A stretch of 64,000 bases of DNA from Datnioides undecimradiatus. Lineage: Eukaryota; Chordata; Actinopteri; Lobotiformes; Datnioididae. The DNA is taken from assembly GCA_008933995.1 (NCBI GenBank), contig WARS01000046.1:8632526-8696525 (forward strand), written 5' to 3'. The notes under the pieces are model-generated. The model did not search any database. It was not told where the DNA came from and worked only from the letters and a program-made list of their open reading frames with translations. Within the stretch, counting starts at the first letter, position 1. Every line of letters starts with the position of its first letter. Below are positions 28,958-39,955 of this stretch, one piece after another. The translations under genes and the position numbers were made by a program.

Positions 28958-29893
28958 CTGGTGCAAGAACACACGTCGCTGCAGACCTCCTAACCTGACA
29001 TTTGGGTGGTAACCATTTTATCACACGCTATGTTTGAGGAAGGCATACGTAAGAGTAGGAGTGTGTGTGCGTATGCAATCATGCAGCGTGACACAGCACA
29101 ATGCCCATTCCCTAGCCAAAACACAGAGGGTGGGACACTCACACAAACACACACACAGTGACTCTGTGGTAAATGTCACATAGACTTCACCAAGGGACGT
29201 GATTTTACACACTCACATGACGGATGGGGTGCGTCCCCCCTGTGCCCTCTTTTCCTCAGCTGGCACAGGGGCTCAGGTGGAGCAGAGTGCACCGTGCTCA
29301 TCAGTATGCACTGCCTACGTCACTCTCATCTCACACTGCATTAAGTCATGATCAGATGTTTAGCGAGGAGAGGAGACACATGGGCAAAGAGGGGAGAGGC
29401 AGCGTGCTGAGAAGTGGAAAAGAGAAAAAAAACGTGACCTGGGGAAAATGAAACATGCCGAGGATGGCTGTGCATGAGAGATTGTGACTGTTGCTTAAAA
29501 GATGATTTCACTGTAATGGGTGTCAAGACATTGAAGTTTAGTTACCTACTATGTAAAGAAACAGGTCTTTGTGATACCCTTCATCTACCAAGTGTTTGAA
29601 AAATGTGAAACCTACCATGTAATAAAGTCACATAATATATTTTCATTTGCTTTTAATTTGCATTTGATATGTAGTACATGACATGGATCAATTTCAGGCA
29701 TATAAATTTAGCACATTTTGAGTTAAATTTAGTTGCCATTAGTTACATTGTCTTAGTCCATAGTGAAATATTTCACCTATGGTATTAATCATCTAGTAGC
29801 ACCATCAGATCGTGATTTTAATACATTTGACATTTTGTATTATGACTGAATGTCTGTAAATCTAATGAGATGAGATCTTAATAGCTTTATTAT

Positions 29894-29971
29894 GTGTTTA
29901 GTGCTAGTTAGCAAACATTAGCATACCAACACGCTAAGCTAAGCTTGCTCAAGCTAGCATGCATCCTTTTT
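29894..29971. repeat. Short fish GCTAAC/GTTAGC-type repeat fragment
   Basis: TTTAGTGCTAGTTAGCAAAC ATTAGCAT and ACGCTAAGCTAAGC resemble the widespread TTAGCATGCTAACATTAGC-type interspersed repeat of fish genomes. Only a fragment is left. Confidence 0.45.
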
Positions 29972-30378
29972 TGGGAATAAAAAACAGTTCCTAAAGCTAT
30001 ATAGATGCCATTTCACAAAAACATATTTACATGTGACACAGGGTTTTTGGAAGTCCAGATCAGAATCATCAGCTGTGAAAACATGTTTTTTTTCTGTAAG
30101 GCACATAAGTTTTATAATATGTAAAATATGTTTTTACATGTGACACACTGACATATGAGCAATTTGTTTGTCTAAGTTAGTTATTTCACATTTTTGAGAA
30201 ATTCGTGATGCAGTGATTTTTCATTCTAACATTTGAGCCCTCTTTCAGGCTTTTCATTATAGATGTGTCTCCAGTCAGACAGTCATCCAGTTCACTCATC
30301 TTGCTGATGCTCCTGTCCCTCTCTCCAAACATGCCGTACAGTTACATCTGAGTATATACAGTGAGGTTTGTGTGATGT

Positions 30379-30394
30379 AAAAAAAAAAAAAAAA
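30379..30394. repeat. Poly(A) run
   Basis: About 16 consecutive A on the plus strand. No retroposed gene is recognisable upstream. Confidence 0.8.
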
Positions 30395-31169
30395 TTATAC
30401 AACAGAACAGGCTCTGACCAAGCGTGTAGCCATAAAGGAGAATGCCACAACACATGAAATGTACAGAGTGTGCTGATAAAAATGCAAAACTTTGACATCT
30501 TCATTTTCAAAGGGAATGTTAATCCGTGTGCAGACCTGTTTTCTCGTAACAGACCCAGAGTCTGACATCCACTGTATCTGTCTTCTACTGATGTTATGTC
30601 ATAGAAACAATCATCTCTGATCATCAGATAAATATGACGTAACTCAGGTAAACTTAAAAACACCAATGCAATCTGCTTTGAAGACCAGATTTAGTTTTTG
30701 ATTTGGTTGGCCTAAAGAAAATACAGACCCAAGTCCTTCACTCAGTTTTACTGCTTCTTGAGAAACATTTTCACTTTTCTATTACAATTATCAGTGTTTG
30801 CTTGCCTTCTTTTGAGAATTATTACGTTTACCTCCTGAACTGTCATGCAGGACACGCACCCGCAGTATAAACCTTGAAAGGACATTGGATTAAGCTGCTG
30901 CTCCTAACTTCAGAAACTGCAATGGTGATTTCCTTTTTTTGAATGGGCAATAAATAAGCCTTTGCCTTATCTGGGTTTAGCTTGTCTGGTATGTACTACT
31001 TCCTTTTTTTTTAACACACACTTCCCAACACATTTCAACTGCTCAGCTGTAAATGATGGTGGTGTAAAATATTCTGCAAAGAACAAATGGAACAAGTATG
31101 AATGTTACATTGTTTTGCATTGTGATCTTTTTCCTTCTTTTCTGGACATTACCTTTGGATCTCTGCTAG

Positions 31170-31175
31170 TTTAAT
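31170..31175 (-). terminator. aldh8a1: Possible aldh8a1 poly(A) signal (ATTAAA)
   Basis: Minus-strand ATTAAA about 235 bases after the stop codon. I saw no AATAAA on this strand nearer the stop. This is a motif match only. Confidence 0.3.
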
Positions 31176-31408
31176 CTGCATTGCTTCATTGCTATTTTCC
31201 CTGATTTTTGTGTTCTACTAATGACATTTCATTACAGGCTCCAGTAATCCGAAAGGGCCGTGGTTGAAATTCAGTTTTTCTGGCAGAGGTTGATGAATGT
31301 CAGGATGAACTACAAAATTTTCAACCAATTTCTGTACCTGCTTCCAATAGAAAATGATTTACCAATCAAGATTTGCCAGTTGACTAGCTGCCATCTTTCT
31401 TTTTCCCC

Positions 31409-31861
31409 TTAGTGTTTGATCGTGACACTCTTCACCTCGGTGAAGAAGTGGTAGGAATCCTTCCCTCCCTCCCTTCCAACACCAGAGTTCTTCATCCCTC
31501 CAAAAGGCAGGTTCAGATCTCTCACCAGCCAGCAGTTGGTCCACACCAAACCTGCCTGTAACCGCTTGGCCACCCGGTGAACCCTCCCCACGTCCCGAGA
31601 CCACACAGTGGCACTCAGACCATACCGCACACCGTTGCCCTTGGAGACAGCTTCATCCTCTGAATCAAAGGTGCTGACACAGGTGACGGGGCCGAAGATC
31701 TCCTCCTGCATGACGCGGGAGCTGTCAGATACACCTGAGATGACCGTGGCTGGCATGTAGTAGCCATTGGCATTACGTTCAGGCAAGTCCAGCTGGTCAA
31801 CCCCTTCACCACAGTGGATGATGCCGCCTTCAGATTTGGCAAGAGCTACAAAGCTTCGAAC
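31409..31861 (-). CDS. aldh8a1: aldh8a1 coding exon 7 (terminal)
   Basis: 151 codons including stop. Encodes EEIFGPVTCVSTFDSEDEA, VWTNCWLVRDLNLPFGGMKN and the C-terminus EVKSVTIKH followed by TAA. The end nearly matches the human TIKTITVKH-type C-terminus. Confidence 0.95.
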   Translation of the reverse strand, partial: VRSFVALAKSEGGIIHCGEGVDQLDLPERNANGYYMPATVISGVSDSSRVMQEEIFGPVTCVSTFDSEDEAVSKGNGVRYGLSATVWSRDVGRVHRVAKRLQAGLVWTNCWLVRDLNLPFGGMKNSGVGREGGKDSYHFFTEVKSVTIKH

Positions 31862-34800
31862 CTGGAGATCAAGACAAAAATGGATTTCAACAAAATAACG
31901 CATCTTTGCAGAGGGCAAACAGCTCTCTCACTGTGTTTGACACTTCATTTCATTACCTTGTCCAGATGCTCTTTGCTGATGAGCGCTCCGTTGTTGTTGC
32001 TGGGGTCAGAGGGCACACCTGTCTTCCACCTCCTGGCTGCAGCCACAAACCTCTCCAGGAACTCAGAGTAAATACTTCTCTCTACATAAATCCTGCTGGT
32101 GCACAAGCAGATTTCTCCCTGGGAGACGAACAGCAGTGGAAAGATTTGGATTTAAAAACACTGACTGTGGAGGACATTGTTTTCCTGCATGACAAAATAT
32201 GAGTCGTGATCTCCCCCATGTGGACAAATTATGGCACTGCATCTTTCATCACATTCAGACACAATAGGTAACACAGATAATGGGCTTCATTTTGATTACT
32301 GTAACGATAAGAATAAAACTGGTCTTTGCTCATGTAAATACAAGTTTGCTTTAAATAAGACAAAAACAAAACTTAAGACAAATAAATCTGCTAGAGGCCA
32401 CCTGGGAAAATATGAGTTGCTGGGCACCCATGAACCTTTTCTGTGCATGTTATTGTGCTGTGCTAGAATATCAGCTGGTTGCAAGCTTACTGTGCATTGA
32501 CTCACAATAATACCAGAAGGCACAAATTAAAACAATTGAATTGTTAACATTTTGGGAAAACATGCTTGTTTGCTTGTTTACCTAGACTAGGTGATAAATT
32601 CCATGTCACTCTCATGTCTGTGATGTAAATATGAAGCCACAGACAGTAGACTCTTAGTTTATCTTAGCATAAATACTGAAAATTGTGAGAACATGGCTAA
32701 TCTGGTTCTAAAACTATATTTGTTTAATCCGAACAGAATCTAAAGTGTAAACATAGACACTGCTGTACAGGATGTCACGGAATATTTGACTATTTCCCGT
32801 ATCGTACGAGTTGCCAAGCATCCATCAGAGAATCCAGGAAGTAACTGGTCCCAGTCAAGAAGTGTTTTCTCCTGTTTTAAGTATTCATGCTACGCTAACC
32901 TAATGGGCTGTTTATGATAGCTTAATACATACCACACAGATATCAGAGTGGCATCAGTCCTCACTAATTCACAACAAGAAAGTGCACAGAGTGTATTTCC
33001 TTAAAATGACGTACTATTACATTAACACAGCAACACGTGATATGTTGGTAGCTATTTAAGGTCAATTCACAAGCTTTTAATTCTGACACAGCTGATCAAA
33101 CTTTTACCTGCTGATGGTGACCATGAGATCGATGTGGTTGAAAGATCCTGAGAAAGTTACTAAATGTATCTTTATTTAATTACATTTAGCTGATATGAGT
33201 TTTAGTGGTGAATAGTCCCACTTTTTTCAGTTGAATTAGCAGAAAACATTTGACCCACAGTGAAGTCGAAGTTTTTGGGGCCCCTATAGTTCTGACTTTT
33301 CTGACAGTCTTCATAATAACCCTACCAACAGCTTTTATGAACTAAAGACACAAAAAAAGTGTTGAATAGAGTCTTAAAACTCTCACTAACACACTTTTCT
33401 TACCTGATTGGAGAAGCTGGAGCGAACTGTGGTCTCAATGCACTTGTCCAGGTCTGCATCAGCAAAAACAAGGGCAGGGTTTTTACCACCTAGCTCCAGT
33501 GAAAGCTTTTTACAGTAGGGGGCACTTCGCTCTGTAATGTGCCGAGCAGTCGCCGTGGAGCCAGTGAAGGAGATCAGTGGGACATCAGGATGTCCCACAA
33601 GAGCATTGCCTGCTCTCGGGCCAGTGCCAAAAACAATGTTGACGACTCCTGGAGGAACACCTGCAGAAACACACATTATTAATTTATTATTCATTAGTTT
33701 CTGTAAATAGTATAGTGTACAAATAGAGTAAACCATACCATAAAGTGAATAATCGTGTTTTTTGTGCAGTTATTTACTTGAGAATCCTTCTTCTGTATGT
33801 TAAAATGGATTTCTTTTGCACTGTGAGTGTTGTAGTCCTACCAGCCTGCTGCATCAGCTTGCACATCATCCAGGCGGTCACAGAGGTCATCTCACTGGGC
33901 TTTGCCACCACTGTGTTGCCTGTAGCAATTGCAGGTGCAATCTTCCAGGTCAGCAGGTACAGGGGGAGATTCCAGGGGCTGATCAGACCAGCTGCAAACA
34001 CAGCAACACAATTTTAAAAAACACATAAAGCATAAAAATGTGATGTTTGGAGTGTTTAATGCAAAGACACTGTGCGCTTACCCACTCCCACAGGGCAGCG
34101 GATAGTGTAGTTCAGACAGCCCATGTGGTCCATCTGGCTGCAGTCAGTGGTGTGGTGGAGCACAGATGATGCAAAGAAGCGGAAGTTGTACACGGATCGG
34201 GGAATGTCCACAGTCCGTGCAAATGTTATTGTTTTACCTGCAATGTCACAGCAAAGATGAGATGAACAGCAGAGGCACACAACAAATGCATGTGACTAAG
34301 GCACTGTACTATGTGTTCATTAACTTATCAGCTTCTGTTTAAAATATGTATTAGTTGATCTGTTCACCTACAAGACCACTAAAATAATAGATGAACAATT
34401 CACAAATGTTGTGTGTTTAAATACTGATCTAAAACTTTATATTAGTCTGTCTAACTTTCTTTTACCATCATTATCAAGTCAAAAAGTCCTTTTCACACAC
34501 ACTTTGTGAAAATATCCCAGTTATCACAGAAACTGAATAGCTGGATTTGGATTGGATGTTTGCAGCTCCAAAACTGTAAAATTAATGCAAATGTCTTGTG
34601 CAACCAAAAGGATAAAGTTTACAATTAAACCGTGAAATATAAAAATGGGCTTGATCATTTTTACTTCCCAGGGCATGACTCCCGTTAATTTGGGAGATTG
34701 AGCGAGCAGTTCTGAAATGAGACATTCAGGCCAGATGCCAATTTAGTGCACAGCGTTTATATATACACACACACACCTGACCCACTGGCCTACTTCTACT

Positions 34801-35992
34801 GATATGCTGACTGACACCTGGGTTGACACAACACCCTTTAATACAGCATAAGACACCTTGATCTCGGGACTCAGCTTGAGCAAACTCCTCCAGGTGGGCC
34901 TCCATCAGGTCGGCCAGCTTGTTGAGGACCTTTGCCCGCTCTTCTGGACTGCGGTCAGACCACCCAGGAAAGGCTTCTTTAGCTGCTGCCACTGCTGCCT
35001 CCACCTGCAGGCGGGAAAGCCCAAGAGACGAGCGCTCTGTTCTGTGGGACTAGCAGGCTGCAGTGTACCGGCATTAGCATCATATCAGTGGGCCAGTGGA
35101 CCATTAAAAAATGTATTGTGTCTTATTGTGTCTTCAGTAGTCCCCAGCTGTGATGATGTTTCTGCTTTCTTTTACGTGAAATCTCTCATAATTAGAATTT
35201 TTAAAAAAGAAACACCCTGAATAAATCTCACGCCCACATTGTGGCAACAATGCAACACCATACAGTACGTAATGGAAAAGTTTGTGTGAGCGTGCTGATG
35301 AAGCGGAACACTGTGCTTCCCAAAAGTTCAACTTCAGTGACAACAACTAAGCCTAAACATGGTAAATGTTTAATCATTACTTGACTGTTGACTCTGTAAA
35401 GATCAAAGGTGCATTCCTCTGACTCTAAGTTCTCTGAAACTGAACAAGTCTAAGTCTGTCTTCAGAATAAAGGCTAGTTCAGCTTCAGTAACTGAGCTTA
35501 TAACTCCTGCATTTTTGTAAACTTTTGAAGATTTCAGTGTGAGGGTGAGTTCAAATGATGAATCACACTAGATTTATTAAATTTCACCATGGTCTTAAAA
35601 ATTGTGACACATGCACTGACAAAGATGAACACTACAAATATTTCTTCACTTGTGTGAAAGCCTCAACAAGCTCTCAACACTGAAGCTTAGGAAATGCTTC
35701 ATTTGTGAAGCTTATGCAGGAAATAGAAGGAACCTCACTCATAAGTTCTAGGTACTTGCATTCATAATTTAGCGTACTGCAGGGAAAACATGAAATGCAT
35801 GGTGCGGTACATTCAAAAATCTTTAAGTAGTATTGGATGTCCAACCTCTTCCTCCCCACTGTCAGGTACTTTGCAGTACACCTCTCCAGTGGACGGGTCG
35901 TAGGAGTCAATGTGACTGCGACATGGCAGGAACTTCCCTCCAATGTAGTTCTCCAGGATCAGGTATGATTGCTGCTCCGAGGTCTTCGACAT
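31409..35992 (-). CDS. aldh8a1: Aldehyde dehydrogenase 8 family member A1 (7 coding exons)
   Basis: Exons joined on the minus strand (35846-35992, 34857-35004, 34082-34237, 33842-33991, 33404-33660, 31957-32118, 31409-31861) total 1,473 bases: 490 codons plus TAA. Human ALDH8A1 is 487 aa, and the two match along their whole length as I recall the human protein. Every junction is GT-AG and phase-consistent. Visible landmarks are PWNLPL with the oxyanion Asn at 158, FTGS at 232-235, LELGGK with general base Glu256, and NQGEICLCTSR with nucleophile Cys290. The C-terminal part carries EEIFGPV and LPFGGMKNSG. There is no signal peptide, as expected for a cytosolic enzyme. The family oxidises 2-aminomuconic semialdehyde with NAD+ in the kynurenine pathway; older work calls it retinal dehydrogenase 4. 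The start chosen is the ATG at 35992; the codon at 36001 is TTG. It lies about 4 kb downstream of hbs1l on the same strand, as expected from human synteny. Functional assignment is by family, not tested here. Confidence 0.97.
31957..32118 (-). CDS. aldh8a1: aldh8a1 coding exon 6
   Basis: 54 codons starting GEICLCTSRIYVE, which holds the catalytic Cys290, and ending GALISKEHLDK. Phase 0 at both ends; acceptor tcccag, donor GTAATG. Confidence 0.95.
32545..32860 (+). mobile_element. Diverged interspersed repeat, percomorph type, in aldh8a1 intron 5
   Basis: Contains the block order TTTGGGAAAACATGC, CACTCTCATGTCTGT, GTAAATATGAAGCC, CTTAGCATAAA, TTGTTTAATCCG, TATTTC and GTTGCCAAGC. I recall this order from a very common non-coding interspersed repeat of percomorph fish. 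There is no open frame or terminal repeat to classify it. Orientation is that of my remembered consensus. Confidence 0.55.
33404..33660 (-). CDS. aldh8a1: aldh8a1 coding exon 5
   Basis: Encodes GVPPGVVNIVFGTG, the FTGS nucleotide-binding turn and LELGGKNPAL with the general-base Glu256. It ends at SSFSNQ, phase 0, donor GTAAGA. The catalytic Cys follows in the next exon. Confidence 0.95.
33842..33991 (-). CDS. aldh8a1: aldh8a1 coding exon 4
   Basis: Encodes GLISPWNLPLYLLTWKIAPA and KPSEMTSVTAW. Contains the oxyanion-hole Asn158 and the Lys-Pro-Ser/Glu residues of the NAD site. Phase 1 in and out; donor GTAGGA. Confidence 0.95.
34082..34237 (-). CDS. aldh8a1: aldh8a1 coding exon 3
   Basis: Phase 1 in and out. 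Encodes KTITFARTVDIPRSVYNFRF and CLNYTIRCPVGV, matching the human ALDH8A1 segment around DIPRSVxNFRFFASS. Acceptor attgcag, donor GTAAGC. Confidence 0.95.
34857..35004 (-). CDS. aldh8a1: aldh8a1 coding exon 2
   Basis: Acceptor cctgcag, then GTG GAG (Val-Glu), with no start codon. Encodes AAVAAAKEAFPGWSDRSPEE and ends DQ plus one base (phase 1). The AF.GW motif is typical of the ALDH N-terminal NAD domain. Confidence 0.95.
35005..35845. other. aldh8a1 intron 1
   Basis: 841 bases, no repeat or exon recognised. Confidence 0.6.
35846..35992 (-). CDS. aldh8a1: aldh8a1 coding exon 1
   Basis: 49 codons from the ATG, including ENYIGGKFLPC and DSYDPSTGEVYCKVP, the conserved ALDH8A1 N-terminus. It ends GAG before GT (phase 0). 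The ATG context is gacagccATGT, a fair Kozak site. Confidence 0.95.
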
Positions 35993-36671
35993 GGCTGTCA
36001 ACTGGGTGCTCCCAAACTAATACAAGAGACTGAGAAATGACAGCAGTCTGCTGCAGGAACACGATCCCAACTGCAAAGAGAATGTAACCTTGCCTTGTAC
36101 TGATCCTCCCACCTGAGTGGCCTCCTCTGTCACATTTCACAATAAAACACCCAGCAGGGCTGTGTGGAGCTAATCATCTTCCCAGTTCACTGCAATGGTG
36201 TATACTGAAAGGTCTCGTGGCTACTGATGTGCGCTCATTAAAAAGATAAATTAAGCTTTCCAAAGCAATTGTGTAAATGATTAGCACGGCTCACTTTTAC
36301 CACTATTGCACCCCTCAGTGCAGTAGACACGATTCAGAAGCAGTACAGGGATGATTAATTGCTTAACTGGCTTAGATCCATAGCACATAAACTGGACTTT
36401 TGAACTAATGTGTAGCGAGAAGTTTTTTTTCGATTTAACCAAGTCAAATGTTACGTGCAATAATGGAAGAACTGTTCAGATCCTGTACTTAAGTATGAAT
36501 ACCACAATGTAAAATACAAGTAGATGTTCTATATACAAGCCCTAGCATAAGTATGAATAACATTAACGCATCAGAATCAAAAGTACTCACTCTGCTGTAA
36601 AATGGTCCCTATCAGTGTTTTCTAATATTATTGTGTTTTTGATAACCTCTTTTCTAACTACTTATATACTG

Positions 36672-36716
36672 CTGAATAGTTTAATCTACTCTAATCTAAT
36701 AATCTAATCTAATCAT
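36672..36716. repeat. Imperfect (TCTAA)n
   Basis: TAATCTA units repeat with slips between aldh8a1 and hbs1l. Confidence 0.7.
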
Positions 36717-37484
36717 ATTTTTTATAAGATCAAATATGTCTGGAGTATATCTCTAAAAAGTCAACTTTTCAAGTGCAAAGTGTTTTGATTATCCATTTTA
36801 ACAAATGAAATTTTGAGGATTTTAAATAGTTTTTATAATAGTTATTTTAAGAAGTTTAGAGATTTTTTTTTCATCCATTGCAGTTCCTCCTTCAATTTAT
36901 CATAAACATTCAGCAAATTTGAGTTCGTTGGTCAGGACCGAACAGGAAAGGTATTAAAAATCTCAATGTAAAAATTACTAATAATCTAGAATTGTCACAC
37001 AAACGTAGAGGTGTAAAAAGTGCAACACATGCCACTGTGTTGCATGTGCCTGTAAGTATCAAGAAGTTGAAAACAGATGGAAATGTTAAGTAGAGCATGT
37101 AATAGCCTGAAATTCTCACCTACACATAAGGGGGACATGAAGGGATTCGCATTTGAGTGATGTTGGTGAAAAAGTAATGCTCACACCGTTGTCCAAGAGA
37201 CACGTTCTAGTGTGTTTGTGAACACGACTGAATGACTGTCAGTTCTGAAAAATGCTGACTGTGGAAGGCAGCTTCCGAAGATGAACCCGCAGCATTACTC
37301 ATTCATTCACAGAGGAAGTGATTCAGCATCCAGAGAGGCAACTTGTAGCATTAACAACAGTTCTCATCTTATCTTATTATCCTCATGACTCCTTTGGATA
37401 CCTCAGAGACTTTTGAAATGTCTTACAAGATGAGTGCAAACACGTGACTGCCTGATTTTTTATCTATCTATGGTAGGATATCAG

Positions 37485-37519
<35 letters not shown>

Positions 37520-37559
37520 AGTGTGTGAGAGAGAGAGAGAGAGATTGTGAGAGAGAGAG
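37485..37559. repeat. Compound (AT)n(GT)n(GA)n microsatellite
   Basis: Three adjacent dinucleotide runs in the aldh8a1-hbs1l intergenic region. Confidence 0.93.
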
Positions 37560-39368
37560 TATGAGTAAATTCCTCCTAATGAGGCTTTTGACTGTGTCAG
37601 GAGAAGAAGACAATCACTGACATGGAGATCATTAATATAAAGTACACTTACAGCCCAAAGGACGCGAATATGTCAAGTCAGCCAGTGGTTTCTCGATCCC
37701 ACTGCTGTTCTGTGTTTCGTGGGTCTAGAATGACTCAGCATGATTTTCCAACCTTTGCCTGCATCTCATTACATATACTTTTGCAGCGTTTCTAACTTAT
37801 AGCACAGAAACTCAAGCAGCAACTGTGGCAGCTATGCAAGTGATATATAATAAGTTGAATGAATGTGAATTGTGGTGTGCTCAACTTAATCAGATACAAT
37901 ACAATCACCTAAAGCATGTCCAAGGAGGACAAAATCAAGTTTGTATGCTCTGCAGGGTTACTTGTGTGTTGTATTGCATGCTGTCCCGTCTCTGAATTAA
38001 TAACCTTTAGCCACCTTTCATGCACACACTTTGCTGGACCTGTATACAGGAACTAGCAGTTAATCAAAGACAGAATTTGACACCTCCCATCTTCATCATC
38101 TCAAATTTATCTAAGAAAAAAAAATGCCACCCTGGAAACTCTCTCTCAGCAACTCGTTACCACAAAGTTTGTGTGTAGTCCTGCCCGCAGTTTTTGCAGG
38201 GTGCAGGGTGCAGGGTGCCCCTCTTGATTCACATAAAAATTCTACAACACAGTTGGTTCCTCTCAAACGTTTTAAGTTTTGGGGGGTGTTACCAAACCTC
38301 TCCAGACCAGTCAAATGCATCTACATGGAAGAAAAACACCTTTGATTGACTGCAGATGATGAAATTACCTGAAGCCACACTTATGATGGGGATGATACTG
38401 CCTTGGGATTCCTTTACTTTTACTATTCCCATTGGTCATTTCACAAGGTAAAAATCCTCCAGTGTTTTCCGTTTTTCTCACATCATTTGACCGAAAATGT
38501 TCCTCATATCTCTATCTTTCCACTTTCTCAACAAAATGCTGTAAAAATGGAATTTCAGAACAACTTATCCCATCACTTACACACGCATTTATCCTCAGTG
38601 TCCACAGTTAGAAACTGAATTAGGAAATATGTTAAGTATTTTTCATTGCTGAATGTATCGCACTCAGTGAGCGCATTAGTGAGATTAGTGTGTTCTGTGG
38701 TGCTTTCCACTCCAGCGGGAACAACCCCAGCTGTGTCACTGTCAAACCTGACGGGAAATGATCTCCTCTACATTTTCACTTCCTGCTTACGTTTACATAT
38801 ATATTTTTAAAGATACAGAAAGACAGCAATTACTGATGTACAGGATGCTCATTTCACATTTTACTGTGTGCCATACACCCACCACAAGGTTTTTAAAGGA
38901 TCATTTCAGCAGAAAGGGACTCTTTGAACTGCTGAAATCAAAACTCAAAGCACAGATTACTGATGTTATGGTCATTTCGCATCATCTTCCTTCATACTGT
39001 CTTAAACCAACATGCTGTCTGATACAACACATGGAGTCAAACACGCACAGCTCTTTCTTCTACACTTAGTCAGGCTTTTGATTAAAAAAAAAAAAAAACA
39101 TCAGCATTTCAAAAAGCATTTCTGTGCTTTACTGCAGAAGCATTTTCAAGTATCATTTGTTAACACAAATGAGAGTTTTCTCTTAATGCAGAGAGTTTCC
39201 CTTTTTTGTTCACAAACTACTTTACCTTGGTTAGACTTGACCTTTTCTACATAGCCAAGTGAGATGCCAACATTCTTGTGTTAAAAAAATAATGTTTACC
39301 CATCATGTTTACCTTGAGCTCCTGCATTCTTTCATTTCTGTCTGCACTTCAAAATTAGTCATTTCAGA

Positions 39369-39374
39369 TTTATT
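39369..39374 (-). terminator. hbs1l: Possible hbs1l full-length poly(A) signal
   Basis: Minus-strand AATAAA about 570 bases after the TGA. First such hexamer I found downstream of the last coding exon. Confidence 0.4.
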
Positions 39375-39943
39375 AGAAGAGCTGTATTATGGATTAGTGG
39401 TGCAATCTGATCTTAATTTACAGCAGAAGCCAAATACAATCCTAAAACCACAGTTCAGTTGTCAACAGCTCCAGTTTAACCGCCTGCACCGATTGCTCAG
39501 GCAGGGTTCTTACAGGTTTAGATCAGATATATGACCAGACGGAGCTCCTTCAAGGACAGTACTGTGAGAATCTCAGCGTGGTAGGATTGTCTTTTAGATT
39601 CTGATTATATTATTGATTTGGTTTGATTAAACAGTGAATTGGGAGTAGGAGGGTTTTACTATCAGATGAATAGTCAAACAGTGGGGACAGTGAAGTGGGG
39701 GCAGCTGGGTAATGCTCCAGTTTGACGGAGGAGGCTGCTAAGCAATATGCTGCTCTTGGTTGGTTATCTGTGAAGTTAGTTAGTGTTGATCAGAGCAGTC
39801 AGGTGAAGCGGCTGGTGCACTGGATAGAGAGACAGATGGATGAATGAGACACTCTGACTCCCTTGACGAATTGCACTTGTCTCTGGCTGCATGCAAGTCT
39901 CCAGAGCAACCTCTGACGGGCTCCGAGTCCAAGGAAACACTCT

Positions 39944-39955
39944 TCATTCTTTGAT
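39944..39955 (-). CDS. hbs1l: hbs1l coding exon 18 (Ile-Lys-Glu-stop)
   Basis: Acceptor ttctcaccacag then ATC AAA GAA TGA. This restores the conserved vertebrate C-terminus VVTEIKE after exon 17. Only 12 coding bases, so it is easily missed by gene finders. Confidence 0.85.
   Translation of the reverse strand: MKE

Larger units (their letters stand above)
28013..31169. other. Intergenic DNA downstream of aldh8a1
   Basis: Contains a TG tract, a GTTAGC-type repeat fragment and a poly(A) run. The aldh8a1 3' UTR probably ends near 31.15 kb. Confidence 0.55.
36010..39368. other. aldh8a1-hbs1l intergenic region
   Basis: Between the aldh8a1 start and the presumed hbs1l poly(A) site. It must hold the aldh8a1 promoter (first few hundred bases). 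It carries a compound microsatellite at 37.5 kb and a triple GGGTGCA repeat near 38.2 kb. No gene seen. Confidence 0.6.

Noticed and set aside
35907..36140. Minus-strand 77-codon frame overlapping the aldh8a1 start
   Set aside because: It is in another frame; the conserved ALDH8A1 N-terminus is read from the ATG at 35992.
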